DNA of 7,525 nucleotides from Patescibacteria group bacterium (lineage in GTDB: Bacteria; Patescibacteriota; Dojkabacteria; SC72): positions 1 to 7,525 of the forward strand of contig JAHISI010000051.1 of assembly GCA_018818345.1 (NCBI GenBank). The letters are read 5' to 3'. The notes beneath the pieces are model-generated. The model saw nothing but the letters and a program-made list of their open reading frames with translations. It had not been told where the DNA came from and did not search any database. Numbering within the stretch: position 1 is the first letter of the stretch; every line of letters starts with the position of its first letter. Below, piece by piece: positions 1-5,676 of the stretch. The position numbers and the translations under genes were made by a program.

Positions 1-13
1 AAATAGTACTTTC

Positions 14-44
14 AAAAAAAAAGGTGAGAATTTTCATCCCCACC
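14..44 (-). terminator. Rho-independent terminator downstream of aspS
   Basis: Read on the minus strand, GGTGGGGAT pairs with ATTCTCACC to form a 9-bp stem (two G-T wobbles) capped by a GAAA tetraloop, immediately followed by nine T residues (plus-strand A run 14-22). Stem, GNRA loop and T run together make a textbook intrinsic terminator for transcripts leaving aspS, leaving a 3' UTR of about 65 nt after the stop codon. It is not a terminator on the plus strand, because the bases after the stem there are C/T-mixed rather than a T run. Nothing else is seen in 1-108. Confidence 0.88.
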
Positions 45-108
45 CTCCTCTTTGTATAACTTTCAATTAAGAGTATACCATAAAGAGTTTGAAAGATGAA
101 TAACTGAG

Positions 109-1470
109 TTATTTCTTCTTCTCAACTGCAATTTTGGAAAGTAATTTTCCCAATCTATTTGGAGTATTAGGTAGGTACGTGGTTTCTAGGATACTTCCAA
201 AGCCTAACATCTTCATTAGTACTCTTTCTGTTCCAATTGCAAATCCACCATGAGGAGGACATCCATATTCGAAATATTCTAGGTAATCTTTAAGTTGCCC
301 GTCTAATTCCATACCTCTTTCTGTTGCGTTAGCTTTTAATTCCTCTAACCTATGTTCTCTTTGTGCACCTGTTGTAATTTCTAGTCCTTTCCAGAATAGG
401 TCATAGCCTAATGCTAGTTTTGGATTCTCTTCATTCTTCATATGGTAGAAGGCTCTTCTTGCGTGTGGGTAATCGATAACGAAGACAAATTCGCAACCTG
501 TTTCCTTTTCCATTATCTCTCCCATTGCTCTTTCCTCTTCTGGTGAGAAGTCTCCAGTATCTTTACTTTCTACTCCTGCTTTGGCTAGTTTTTCTTTAGC
601 TTCTGCAACTGAGAGGTATGGAAAATCTCCTTCTGGTACTTTAATATCAATCCCAAATACTTCCTTTACCTTGTCTCCATACTTTGCTTTTACATTTGTA
701 AGCATGGTTTTGATCATTTCTTGTTCATATTTACATACATCTTTGTATGAATCGATATATCCTAATTCAACATCGAAGCTGGTATATTCGGTTAAGTGTC
801 TTGTTGTGAATGATTTTTCTGCTCTAAATACTGGTCCCATGTTAAAGACTCTTTCAAGATCTGATGCTATTCCCATTTGTTTGTGGAATTGTGGGGACTG
901 AGCTAGGTATGCTTTTCTATCAAAGTATTTTACTTCGAATACGTTTGCTCCTGATTCACTTGCTGCACTGATTACTCTTGGTGCATTGATTTCTACACAT
1001 CCGTTATCTACACAATATTGTCTGAATGATGCTCCCATTGTGGTAGCTACATCCATCATTAATTGGTTTCGTCTGCTTCTTAGGTCTACCCATCTGTAGT
1101 CTAATCTTTTGTCTAATGCGGTCACGTTGTCTGTGTGTTCTGCTTCTATGGCTATTGGTAATGGTGTTTGTGCTAGTGAGTCTATGTTTAGTGTTTTTAT
1201 CCCTATTTCATATCCACATGCTACTTGTTTTGCTTCTTTTACTTCTCCTGTTATGTCTATTACTGATTCTGAGGTTAGGGTTTTTGCTGTTTTGAATATT
1301 TCTTCGTCTCCAAACCATGCTACTGTTTGTACTATTCCTGATCTGTCTCTTACCATTATGAATATGATTTTTCCTTGGTCTCTTATGGTATCTACTCTTC
1401 CTCTTATTCTAATAACTTGTCCTATGTGTTGTGCTAATTCCCCTATATGGGTTCTTTCTAGTAATTCCAT
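109..1470 (-). CDS. aspS: Aspartyl-tRNA synthetase, archaeal-type (possibly non-discriminating, Asp/Asn)
   Basis: This 453-residue class IIb enzyme attaches aspartate to tRNA(Asp), and possibly tRNA(Asn), in the cytoplasm. An N-terminal OB-fold anticodon-binding domain spans residues 15-100 (GRVDTIRDQGKIIFIMVRDR). The catalytic core runs from about 115 to the end. It has the AQSPQFHKQM signature (190-199), motif 2 with FRAEKSFTTRHLTEYTSFDVE-like residues at 215-235, GLEITTGAQREHR (362-374), and motif 3 GGFAIGTERVLMKMLG (408-423). The short length and lack of the large GAD insertion of ordinary bacterial AspRS (about 590 aa) indicate the archaeal type. TTRHLTEY and GLEI-(T)-TGAQR favour AspRS over AsnRS. 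ATG 1470 is chosen because archaeal-type homologs begin just before an RTH-like segment, and because an extended -10 promoter (1505-1513) lies inside the longer frame that opens at TTG 1560. That longer start would also overlap the upstream reductase by 20 bp. No Shine-Dalgarno is visible. Whether tRNA(Asn) is also charged cannot be settled here; it would require GatCAB elsewhere in the genome. Confidence 0.93.
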   Translation of the reverse strand: MELLERTHIGELAQHIGQVIRIRGRVDTIRDQGKIIFIMVRDRSGIVQTVAWFGDEEIFKTAKTLTSESVIDITGEVKEAKQVACGYEIGIKTLNIDSLAQTPLPIAIEAEHTDNVTALDKRLDYRWVDLRSRRNQLMMDVATTMGASFRQYCVDNGCVEINAPRVISAASESGANVFEVKYFDRKAYLAQSPQFHKQMGIASDLERVFNMGPVFRAEKSFTTRHLTEYTSFDVELGYIDSYKDVCKYEQEMIKTMLTNVKAKYGDKVKEVFGIDIKVPEGDFPYLSVAEAKEKLAKAGVESKDTGDFSPEEERAMGEIMEKETGCEFVFVIDYPHARRAFYHMKNEENPKLALGYDLFWKGLEITTGAQREHRLEELKANATERGMELDGQLKDYLEYFEYGCPPHGGFAIGTERVLMKMLGFGSILETTYLPNTPNRLGKLLSKIAVEKKK

Positions 1471-1504
1471 GAGTATGGTTTGATTAAATAATCTATATGT
1501 GGAG

Positions 1505-1513
1505 ATTATATCA
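1505..1513 (-). promoter_or_regulatory. Extended -10 promoter of aspS
   Basis: On the minus strand this reads TGaTATAAT, a perfect extended -10 (TGn plus TATAAT). No good -35 box is found at 16-18 nt, as is usual for extended -10 promoters. Transcription would start near 1498, giving a leader of about 28 nt before ATG 1470 that contains no Shine-Dalgarno. The site lies in the 70-bp gap between the reductase stop and aspS, so aspS probably has its own promoter in addition to any read-through. Confidence 0.65.
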
Positions 1514-1540
1514 TAATTGTATGGGAATGAAGTGCCCGAG

Positions 1541-2278
1541 TTAAACCGCTTCTTCTTCAAGAATTAATGTCGGATCTTGATTAGTATATCCTCCATCAAC
1601 AGTTATAATTTGGCCATTTATATATTCCGACTCTGGTTTAAGGAGGAAAGAAATTACATTTGCAATATCTGCTGGGTTTGCGATTCTTTTCAAAGGATTT
1701 ACATCTTCTACTTGTCTGAGGAATTCTTCCCCTGTACCAGCAATCATTCGGGTGTTTACCCATCCTGGAGCTACCGAATTTACAGAAATCTTCTTGTCTT
1801 TAAACAATAGTGATAATGACTTTGTTAAAGAATTCACTCCTGCCTTGCTTGCAGCATAACTTGCAGTAATTGCCCCTCCATACATAGCATCAGTCGAACT
1901 TATCATTATAAATCTTCCATTATCCTCAAGTAAATGGTTCGCATATTTCGCGATAACGAAATTAGCTGTCAGATTCACAGCAATAGCCCTATTCCAAACC
2001 GAAATATCATCGTCTATTCCATTGTTTTCATACTCGCAGACACCTGCACAATTAACAATTGCATAAAGAGGTGTTTGAGATAAATTGTCGAACAGCTCCT
2101 TGATAGAATCAAGAGAGGATAAATCTAATTTCAAAGTTTTGAAATTATCTGCATCTGTAATGGATATCGAATGATTTGAATATGTACCGATGACGAAATA
2201 ACCTTGCTCTAGAAGTTGCCTCGTGACTTGTTCTCCGATACCTCCTGAAGCTCCTATTACTAAAACTGTTCTATTCAT
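1541..2278 (-). CDS. Short-chain dehydrogenase/reductase (FabG-like SDR)
   Basis: This 245-residue classical SDR is an NAD(P)-dependent oxidoreductase of one Rossmann domain. The cofactor-binding glycine motif GASGGIG is at 9-15, an NCAG variant of the NNAG motif is at 76-79, and the catalytic tetrad is Asn102, Ser128, Tyr141 and Lys145 (YAASK), with the usual 13-residue Ser-Tyr spacing. PGWVNT (171-176) and the C-terminal NGQIITVDGG (221-230) are typical of the FabG/3-oxoacyl-ACP reductase branch. The substrate cannot be told from sequence, and in a reduced genome without fatty-acid synthesis it may not be an acyl-ACP. ATG 2278 is preferred over the in-frame TTG at 2296: it places the first beta strand (TVLVIGA) at residues 4-10, and a promoter-like -10 ends 6 nt before it. 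It lies 38 bp after dnaJ and 70 bp before aspS on the same strand. The tail after VDGG (YTNQDP...EEEAV) is slightly longer than in most family members. Confidence 0.9.
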   Translation of the reverse strand: MNRTVLVIGASGGIGEQVTRQLLEQGYFVIGTYSNHSISITDADNFKTLKLDLSSLDSIKELFDNLSQTPLYAIVNCAGVCEYENNGIDDDISVWNRAIAVNLTANFVIAKYANHLLEDNGRFIMISSTDAMYGGAITASYAASKAGVNSLTKSLSLLFKDKKISVNSVAPGWVNTRMIAGTGEEFLRQVEDVNPLKRIANPADIANVISFLLKPESEYINGQIITVDGGYTNQDPTLILEEEAV

Positions 2279-2284
2279 ATGCTT

Positions 2285-2313
2285 ATTGTAATGCAAGAAA
2301 AACTTTTAGTAAA
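2285..2313 (-). promoter_or_regulatory. Candidate leaderless promoter of the SDR gene
   Basis: On the minus strand TTTACT (2313-2308, 4 of 6 matches to TTGACA) and TACAAT (2290-2285, 5 of 6 matches to TATAAT) are separated by exactly 17 nt. The -10 is followed by 6 nt (AAGCAT) and then ATG 2278, so the expected transcription start is the A of the ATG. This also supports 2278 as the true start and suggests that the reductase can be transcribed separately from dnaJ. Confidence 0.6.
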
Positions 2314-2316
2314 GTT
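2298..2316 (-). terminator. Weak terminator-like hairpin after dnaJ
   Basis: Directly after the dnaJ stop on the minus strand, AACTTT and AAAGTT form a 6-bp perfect stem with an ACTA loop, and the right arm runs into TTTTT (2302-2298). The stem has a single G-C pair, so it is much weaker than the terminator at 14-44 and may only attenuate. It overlaps the -35 of the reductase promoter, so the palindrome could instead be a binding site or chance in AT-rich DNA. Confidence 0.3.
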
Positions 2317-3414
2317 CTAAACCTTACTCAACTCCTCCCACAATTCCTTCTCCTTCCTATTCAATTTCCCAGGTACATGTATATTTATCCTCACATAATG
2401 ATCCCCCCTCTTACCCTCACCATTCAATATAAATGCACCCTTACCCTTTAATCTAAATATACTTCCAGATTGAGTACCATTAGGAATCTTTAAAACCACA
2501 TTCCCAGCAACAGTATCAACATCAACCTTACCCCCTAACACAGCCATATGAATAGGAATATCAACATCAGAATAAATATCATTACCCCTTCTCTCAAACT
2601 TAGAAGAAGTCTCAACCTCTATCTCAACATACAAATCCCCATGAGCACTACCATTGTTACCCGCGTTCCCTCCACCCCTAAATCTCAAAATCATCCCATC
2701 ATATGCACCTGCAGGAATCTTCACCTTAACCTTCTCAGAAGTAGCATTAACACCACTACCACCACAAACCTTACATGCATTCTTAATACTCTTACCCGTA
2801 CCATGACACTTAGTACAAGTACCCATCACAGCAATCTGGCCTAGTATAGTGTTTCTAACCTGTCTCTCCTGACCGCTACCATGACACACAGGACAGGTCT
2901 CAACCTTACCATCCTCACTACCAGAACCCTCACAATGCTCACAAGTCTCATCCCTCTGTACTTTTATCTCATACTCACCACCCTCCATAGCCTCATCAAA
3001 CTTCAATCTCACTCTGTAACGAATATCTGCACCACCCTGTGCTTGTCTTCTACCAGAAGAATTCCCAAATCCAAAATCAAACCCTTGATTCCCTCCACCA
3101 AAGAAAGAACTAAAAATATCCCCCATATCAAAAGGAGTATTACCATCAAAACCACTAAAATCTGAATATCCACCAGCACCAGGATTAAAACCAGCAGTAC
3201 CCGCATGACCATACTGATCATATGCAGACCTCTTACTTTCATCAGACAAAGTCTCATATGCTTCTTGTACTTCCTTAAACTTCTCTTCAGCACCATCATC
3301 CTTGTTAGAATCAGGATGATATTGTTTAACTAATTTCCTGTAAGCTTTTTTAAGCTCACTTTGAGTTGCCTTTTTGTCTACGCCTAATACTTCATAGTAA
3401 TCTCGTTTTTCCAT
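2317..3414 (-). CDS. dnaJ: Chaperone protein DnaJ (type I Hsp40)
   Basis: This 365-residue type I J-protein stimulates the ATPase of DnaK and delivers unfolded clients to it in the cytoplasm. The J domain is at 4-68 with the essential HPD at 33-35, followed by a Gly/Phe-rich linker (about 70-128) and the client-binding C-terminal domain (about 130-350). The zinc-binding region contains all four CxxCxGxG repeats: CEHCEGSG 158-165, CPVCHGSG 174-181, CTKCHGTG 200-207 and CKVCGGSG 214-221. Length is normal and no key residue is missing. ATG 3414 starts the canonical MEKRDYYEVLGV; an in-frame TTG at 3432 would lie within the promoter/operator. dnaK and grpE are not adjacent in this window. Codons end strongly in T or G, making the opposite (plus) strand very poor in G, unlike aspS. 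The CIRCE-like inverted repeat upstream suggests HrcA-type heat-shock control. Confidence 0.97.
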   Translation of the reverse strand: MEKRDYYEVLGVDKKATQSELKKAYRKLVKQYHPDSNKDDGAEEKFKEVQEAYETLSDESKRSAYDQYGHAGTAGFNPGAGGYSDFSGFDGNTPFDMGDIFSSFFGGGNQGFDFGFGNSSGRRQAQGGADIRYRVRLKFDEAMEGGEYEIKVQRDETCEHCEGSGSEDGKVETCPVCHGSGQERQVRNTILGQIAVMGTCTKCHGTGKSIKNACKVCGGSGVNATSEKVKVKIPAGAYDGMILRFRGGGNAGNNGSAHGDLYVEIEVETSSKFERRGNDIYSDVDIPIHMAVLGGKVDVDTVAGNVVLKIPNGTQSGSIFRLKGKGAFILNGEGKRGDHYVRINIHVPGKLNRKEKELWEELSKV

Positions 3415-3422
3415 AGTCAAGT

Positions 3423-3428
3423 ATTTTA
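3423..3428 (-). promoter_or_regulatory. Candidate -10 box of dnaJ
   Basis: Minus-strand TAAAAT (5 of 6 to TATAAT) ends 8 nt before ATG 3414, so the transcript would be leaderless or nearly so. The hexamer 17 nt upstream (TAGCAA) matches TTGACA at only 3 of 6 positions. An alternative TAATAT at 3443-3438 would give a longer leader. The TAAAAT box overlaps the right arm of the inverted repeat described in the next entry, which is the arrangement expected for repression. Confidence 0.45.
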
Positions 3429-3452
3429 GCAAACGTCATATTAATTTGCTAG
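3426..3452 (-). promoter_or_regulatory. CIRCE-like inverted repeat (putative HrcA operator) upstream of dnaJ
   Basis: Minus strand: CTAGCAAAT, then nine bases, then GTTTGCTAA. The core is a perfect 7-bp inverted repeat TAGCAAA / TTTGCTA (3451-3445 and 3433-3427). The published CIRCE consensus is TTAGCACTC-N9-GAGTGCTAA. The spacing here is identical, the left half matches at 5 of 9 and the right at 7 of 9, including the conserved TAGCA and TGCTA ends. It overlaps the predicted -10 of dnaJ, a classic CIRCE target gene. The arms diverge in the inner bases, so this is either a lineage-specific CIRCE or the site of another repressor. It also sits about 43 bp upstream of the divergent sortase start. 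Confidence 0.6.
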
Positions 3453-3459
3453 TAGTCTT

Positions 3460-3488
3460 TCCACTTACATAACTAAATCTGGTAATAT
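3460..3488 (+). promoter_or_regulatory. Candidate leaderless promoter of the sortase operon
   Basis: TAATAT (3483-3488, 5 of 6 to TATAAT) is followed by 6 nt (ATATCGTT minus the overlap, ending at 3494) and then ATG 3495, putting the expected start of transcription at the initiation codon. The matching -35 at 17-nt spacing, TCCACT (3460-3465), is weak (3 of 6). No Shine-Dalgarno is present. This would be the main promoter for the sortase, solute-binding and Ig-like genes. Confidence 0.45.
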
Positions 3489-3494
3489 ATCGTT

Positions 3495-4292
3495 ATGCAA
3501 AATCCCGATTGGAACATACAAACCGAAAACCAAACCAAAGTAAAAAAAACAAGAATATATATCTCTGTCGTACTAGCTGTAATCGGTATAGTAATCATTG
3601 GAAGCCAAGTAATCCCACTAGCCAAGTCATACATTGACGGAATGATCGAACAAGTAAGAGCAGATTCAAAGGTAGACCCCGTTCCAGAATCATATCAAAC
3701 ATATATTGAATCCCAACTCGCCTACTATGACCCAGGCAAGAGCTACTTTGCAAACCTCTCAACCGAATTAGGAAGCATTGGAGAAGGCTCACAATACTAC
3801 GATCCATTAACACAAACACAAAAAACAGTAGTCATAGACAAAGACTATGACAAAGACATGTATATAGATATTAAAAGTATTGGGATATCAAATATCAAAA
3901 TATCGGCAAATGTAGATAGCTACAACGAAAAGGTATACAACCAATTCCTCAAACAGGGATTAGCACATTTCAAAGGTACCCCACTCCCGGGAGATGGCGG
4001 CAACTCCTTCATATATGGACATAGCGCGGTAGAAAGCTTCTTTAGTAATCATCAAAACTTACCCGAGACAATATTCTCTAGATTGAGTAATATAGATGTA
4101 GGAGAAGAAGTAGATATTAAAAAAGATGAAAAGGTACTAAAATACATCGTAAGAAGTAAAAAGATTGTTTCTCCAGACGACTTCTCAATACTAGAATCAC
4201 AAAACAACAAAGAAACAGTCACATTAATGACTTGTTGGCCACTTGGAATCGGAACTAAAAGATTAATAGTGGTGGCAGAAAAACAAATTTAA
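3495..4292 (+). CDS. Membrane-anchored sortase (class D/E-like transpeptidase)
   Basis: This 265-residue cysteine transpeptidase acts on the outer face of the cytoplasmic membrane, cleaving a C-terminal sorting motif of secreted proteins and joining them to an acceptor. A basic N-terminus (KVKKTR) precedes one transmembrane anchor at about 20-42, then an extracellular spacer to about 120. The sortase beta-barrel fills 120-265. Catalytic residues are visible: His176 in IYGHS, Cys247 in TLMTC (TLxTC signature) and Arg256 in GTKRLIVV. GTPLPGDGGN (161-170) before the His is also typical. Length and motif fit class D/E-like sortases, but subclass is not certain. ATG 3495 is the start, because the charged segment and anchor follow at normal distance. 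It is divergent from dnaJ and is followed after 17 bp by the solute-binding protein. None of the complete proteins in the window ends with a recognisable sorting signal, so its substrates lie elsewhere. Confidence 0.93.
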   Translation: MQNPDWNIQTENQTKVKKTRIYISVVLAVIGIVIIGSQVIPLAKSYIDGMIEQVRADSKVDPVPESYQTYIESQLAYYDPGKSYFANLSTELGSIGEGSQYYDPLTQTQKTVVIDKDYDKDMYIDIKSIGISNIKISANVDSYNEKVYNQFLKQGLAHFKGTPLPGDGGNSFIYGHSAVESFFSNHQNLPETIFSRLSNIDVGEEVDIKKDEKVLKYIVRSKKIVSPDDFSILESQNNKETVTLMTCWPLGIGTKRLIVVAEKQI

Positions 4293-4309
4293 AATTAAAC
4301 AGATACGAA

Positions 4310-5659
4310 ATGATTGACCTCAAAACAATGGATCCCAAGAAAAAGACAGCCATCCTCTTTGTTGGTATTGCCTTAGTAGTTGTAGTAATTACAACCATTG
4401 TCTTACTTTTGGTAAATGCTAATTCAAAGGACAATACTAATACAAATACTCCAACAGGAGAATTAGTATATTGGGGACTTTGGGAACCATCTTCTGTAAT
4501 GCAGCCATTGATTGATGAATATGAATCTGCACACCCAGGAGTTACGATTCTTTACTCACAACAAACATACACTAACTATGAGAGTAGACTCTACACACGT
4601 TTACAACAATCATCAACATCTTCAGAGCCAGCACCAGATATCTTTAGAATCCACAACACATGGACACCAAAGTACTACACATACCTATACCCACTTCCTA
4701 GTACAGTAATGACTCCATCTACATATTCAACAACTTTCTACCCTACAGCTACATCAGACTTTACGGCTAAAGATGGAAATATATATGCTATGCCTCTAGA
4801 AATAGATGGGTTGGTTGTGTTCTACAACAAGCAACTACTTACAGCTGCAGGTGTAACCACACCTCCAACAGATTGGGATTCATTTGTAGAACTTACACAA
4901 AAGTTAACAAAGAAATCTTCAACTGGGAAAATAACACAATCGGGGTTAGCCATAGGAACATCCTCCAATGTCACGCATGCTGCAGAAATTCTTTCATTCC
5001 TAATGCTTGAGCAAGGAGTCGACATTATCGACGAAACCAAAACTGCTGTAACATTAAATACAACCGCAGCAGAAAGCGTAATGGATACATATACAAGCTT
5101 TGCAATGGGAAAAGATGCGGTATGGGATTCAAGTCTTGGTACAGATTTGAATATGTTCTTCCAAGGGAAATTAGCTATGATGATCGCTCCAAGTTGGAGA
5201 GCATTCGAGATAATTCAATCAGCACCTACTATTGAATTTGGAACTGCTCCTCTACCACAGCTATCAGCAAATGAGCAACCAATCTACTACTCAACATATT
5301 GGGCAGAAGCTGTAAGCAAGAATAGCTCCAATCCAAAACTCGCATGGGATTTCATAGCCTTTTTGGCACAAAAAGAACAACAAAAATCTATGTATTCTAA
5401 CGCTGCAAAAATTAGAGTGTTTGGAGAACCATATTCATTGGTAGAATTAAATAGTGAATTGTCATCCAATTCATACCTTTCATCCATTGCACAGTCTGCA
5501 CCCAAGATGGTCTCTTGGCAGATGGGAGACGAATCATTTGTGAAAGCCACATTAAATGAAGCTATAACCAGCATTATTGAAGATGGCAAAGATTCCCAGA
5601 CTGCATTAAAAACTGCGGAAACAGAAATAAATAATCAACTTGCACAAACCAATAGATAA
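4310..5659 (+). CDS. Extracellular solute-binding protein, family 1-like (sugar ABC importer component), TM-anchored
   Basis: This 449-residue protein is a periplasmic-binding-protein-fold receptor of an ABC importer, related to the maltose/multiple-sugar group. A short basic stretch (DPKKK) and a hydrophobic anchor (about 13-36) are followed by an Asn/Thr-rich linker (39-50) and the binding domain (51-449). Family hallmarks are ELVYWGLWEP (51-60), APDIFRIHNTW (108-118), IYAMPLEIDGLVVFYNKQLL (158-177), FFQGKLAMMIAPSW (283-296) and NPKLAWDFIAFLAQKEQQ (341-358). There is no Cys in a lipobox, so it is held by its transmembrane helix rather than by lipid. The substrate cannot be read from sequence; a polysaccharide or oligosaccharide is the usual guess for this family. 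ATG 4310 and the in-frame ATG 4328 (starting MDPKKK) are both possible; neither has a Shine-Dalgarno. No permease or ATPase gene is within the window; the next gene is the Ig-like protein, 17 bp downstream. Confidence 0.9.
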   Translation: MIDLKTMDPKKKTAILFVGIALVVVVITTIVLLLVNANSKDNTNTNTPTGELVYWGLWEPSSVMQPLIDEYESAHPGVTILYSQQTYTNYESRLYTRLQQSSTSSEPAPDIFRIHNTWTPKYYTYLYPLPSTVMTPSTYSTTFYPTATSDFTAKDGNIYAMPLEIDGLVVFYNKQLLTAAGVTTPPTDWDSFVELTQKLTKKSSTGKITQSGLAIGTSSNVTHAAEILSFLMLEQGVDIIDETKTAVTLNTTAAESVMDTYTSFAMGKDAVWDSSLGTDLNMFFQGKLAMMIAPSWRAFEIIQSAPTIEFGTAPLPQLSANEQPIYYSTYWAEAVSKNSSNPKLAWDFIAFLAQKEQQKSMYSNAAKIRVFGEPYSLVELNSELSSNSYLSSIAQSAPKMVSWQMGDESFVKATLNEAITSIIEDGKDSQTALKTAETEINNQLAQTNR

Positions 5660-5669
5660 CGCTTATTAT
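5641..5669 (+). promoter_or_regulatory. Candidate internal leaderless promoter before the Ig-like gene
   Basis: TGCACA (5641-5646, 4 of 6 to TTGACA) and TATTAT (5664-5669, 5 of 6 to TATAAT) are spaced by 17 nt, and the -10 ends 7 nt before ATG 5677. The -35 lies inside the last codons of the solute-binding gene. The gap also lacks a Shine-Dalgarno. In AT-rich DNA such matches occur by chance, so the support comes mainly from the same arrangement recurring at other genes here. Confidence 0.4.
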
Positions 5670-5676
5670 ATATCTA

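Noticed and set aside
109..1470. Asparaginyl-tRNA synthetase instead of aspartyl
   Set aside because: Motif 2 reads TTRHLTEYTSFDVE and the later signature is GLEITTGAQREHR, as in AspRS; AsnRS typically has SRHLAEFWMIEPE and GGSQRE-like segments.
1109..1483. Plus-strand open frame of 124 codons opposite aspS
   Set aside because: It is antisense to the conserved OB-fold region of aspS, its product resembles no family, and the frame is open because aspS codons rarely give stops on the other strand. The same holds for the open frames opposite or out of phase with dnaJ, the sortase and the solute-binding gene.
1471..1560. N-terminal extension of aspS from TTG 1560
   Set aside because: It would overlap the reductase, it spans the extended -10 promoter at 1505-1513, and the extra 30 residues have no counterpart in the family.
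3427..3451. The inverted repeat at 3427-3451 as a bidirectional terminator
   Set aside because: The arms are separated by 11 nt, no T run follows on either strand, and it lies between divergent starts rather than after a gene.
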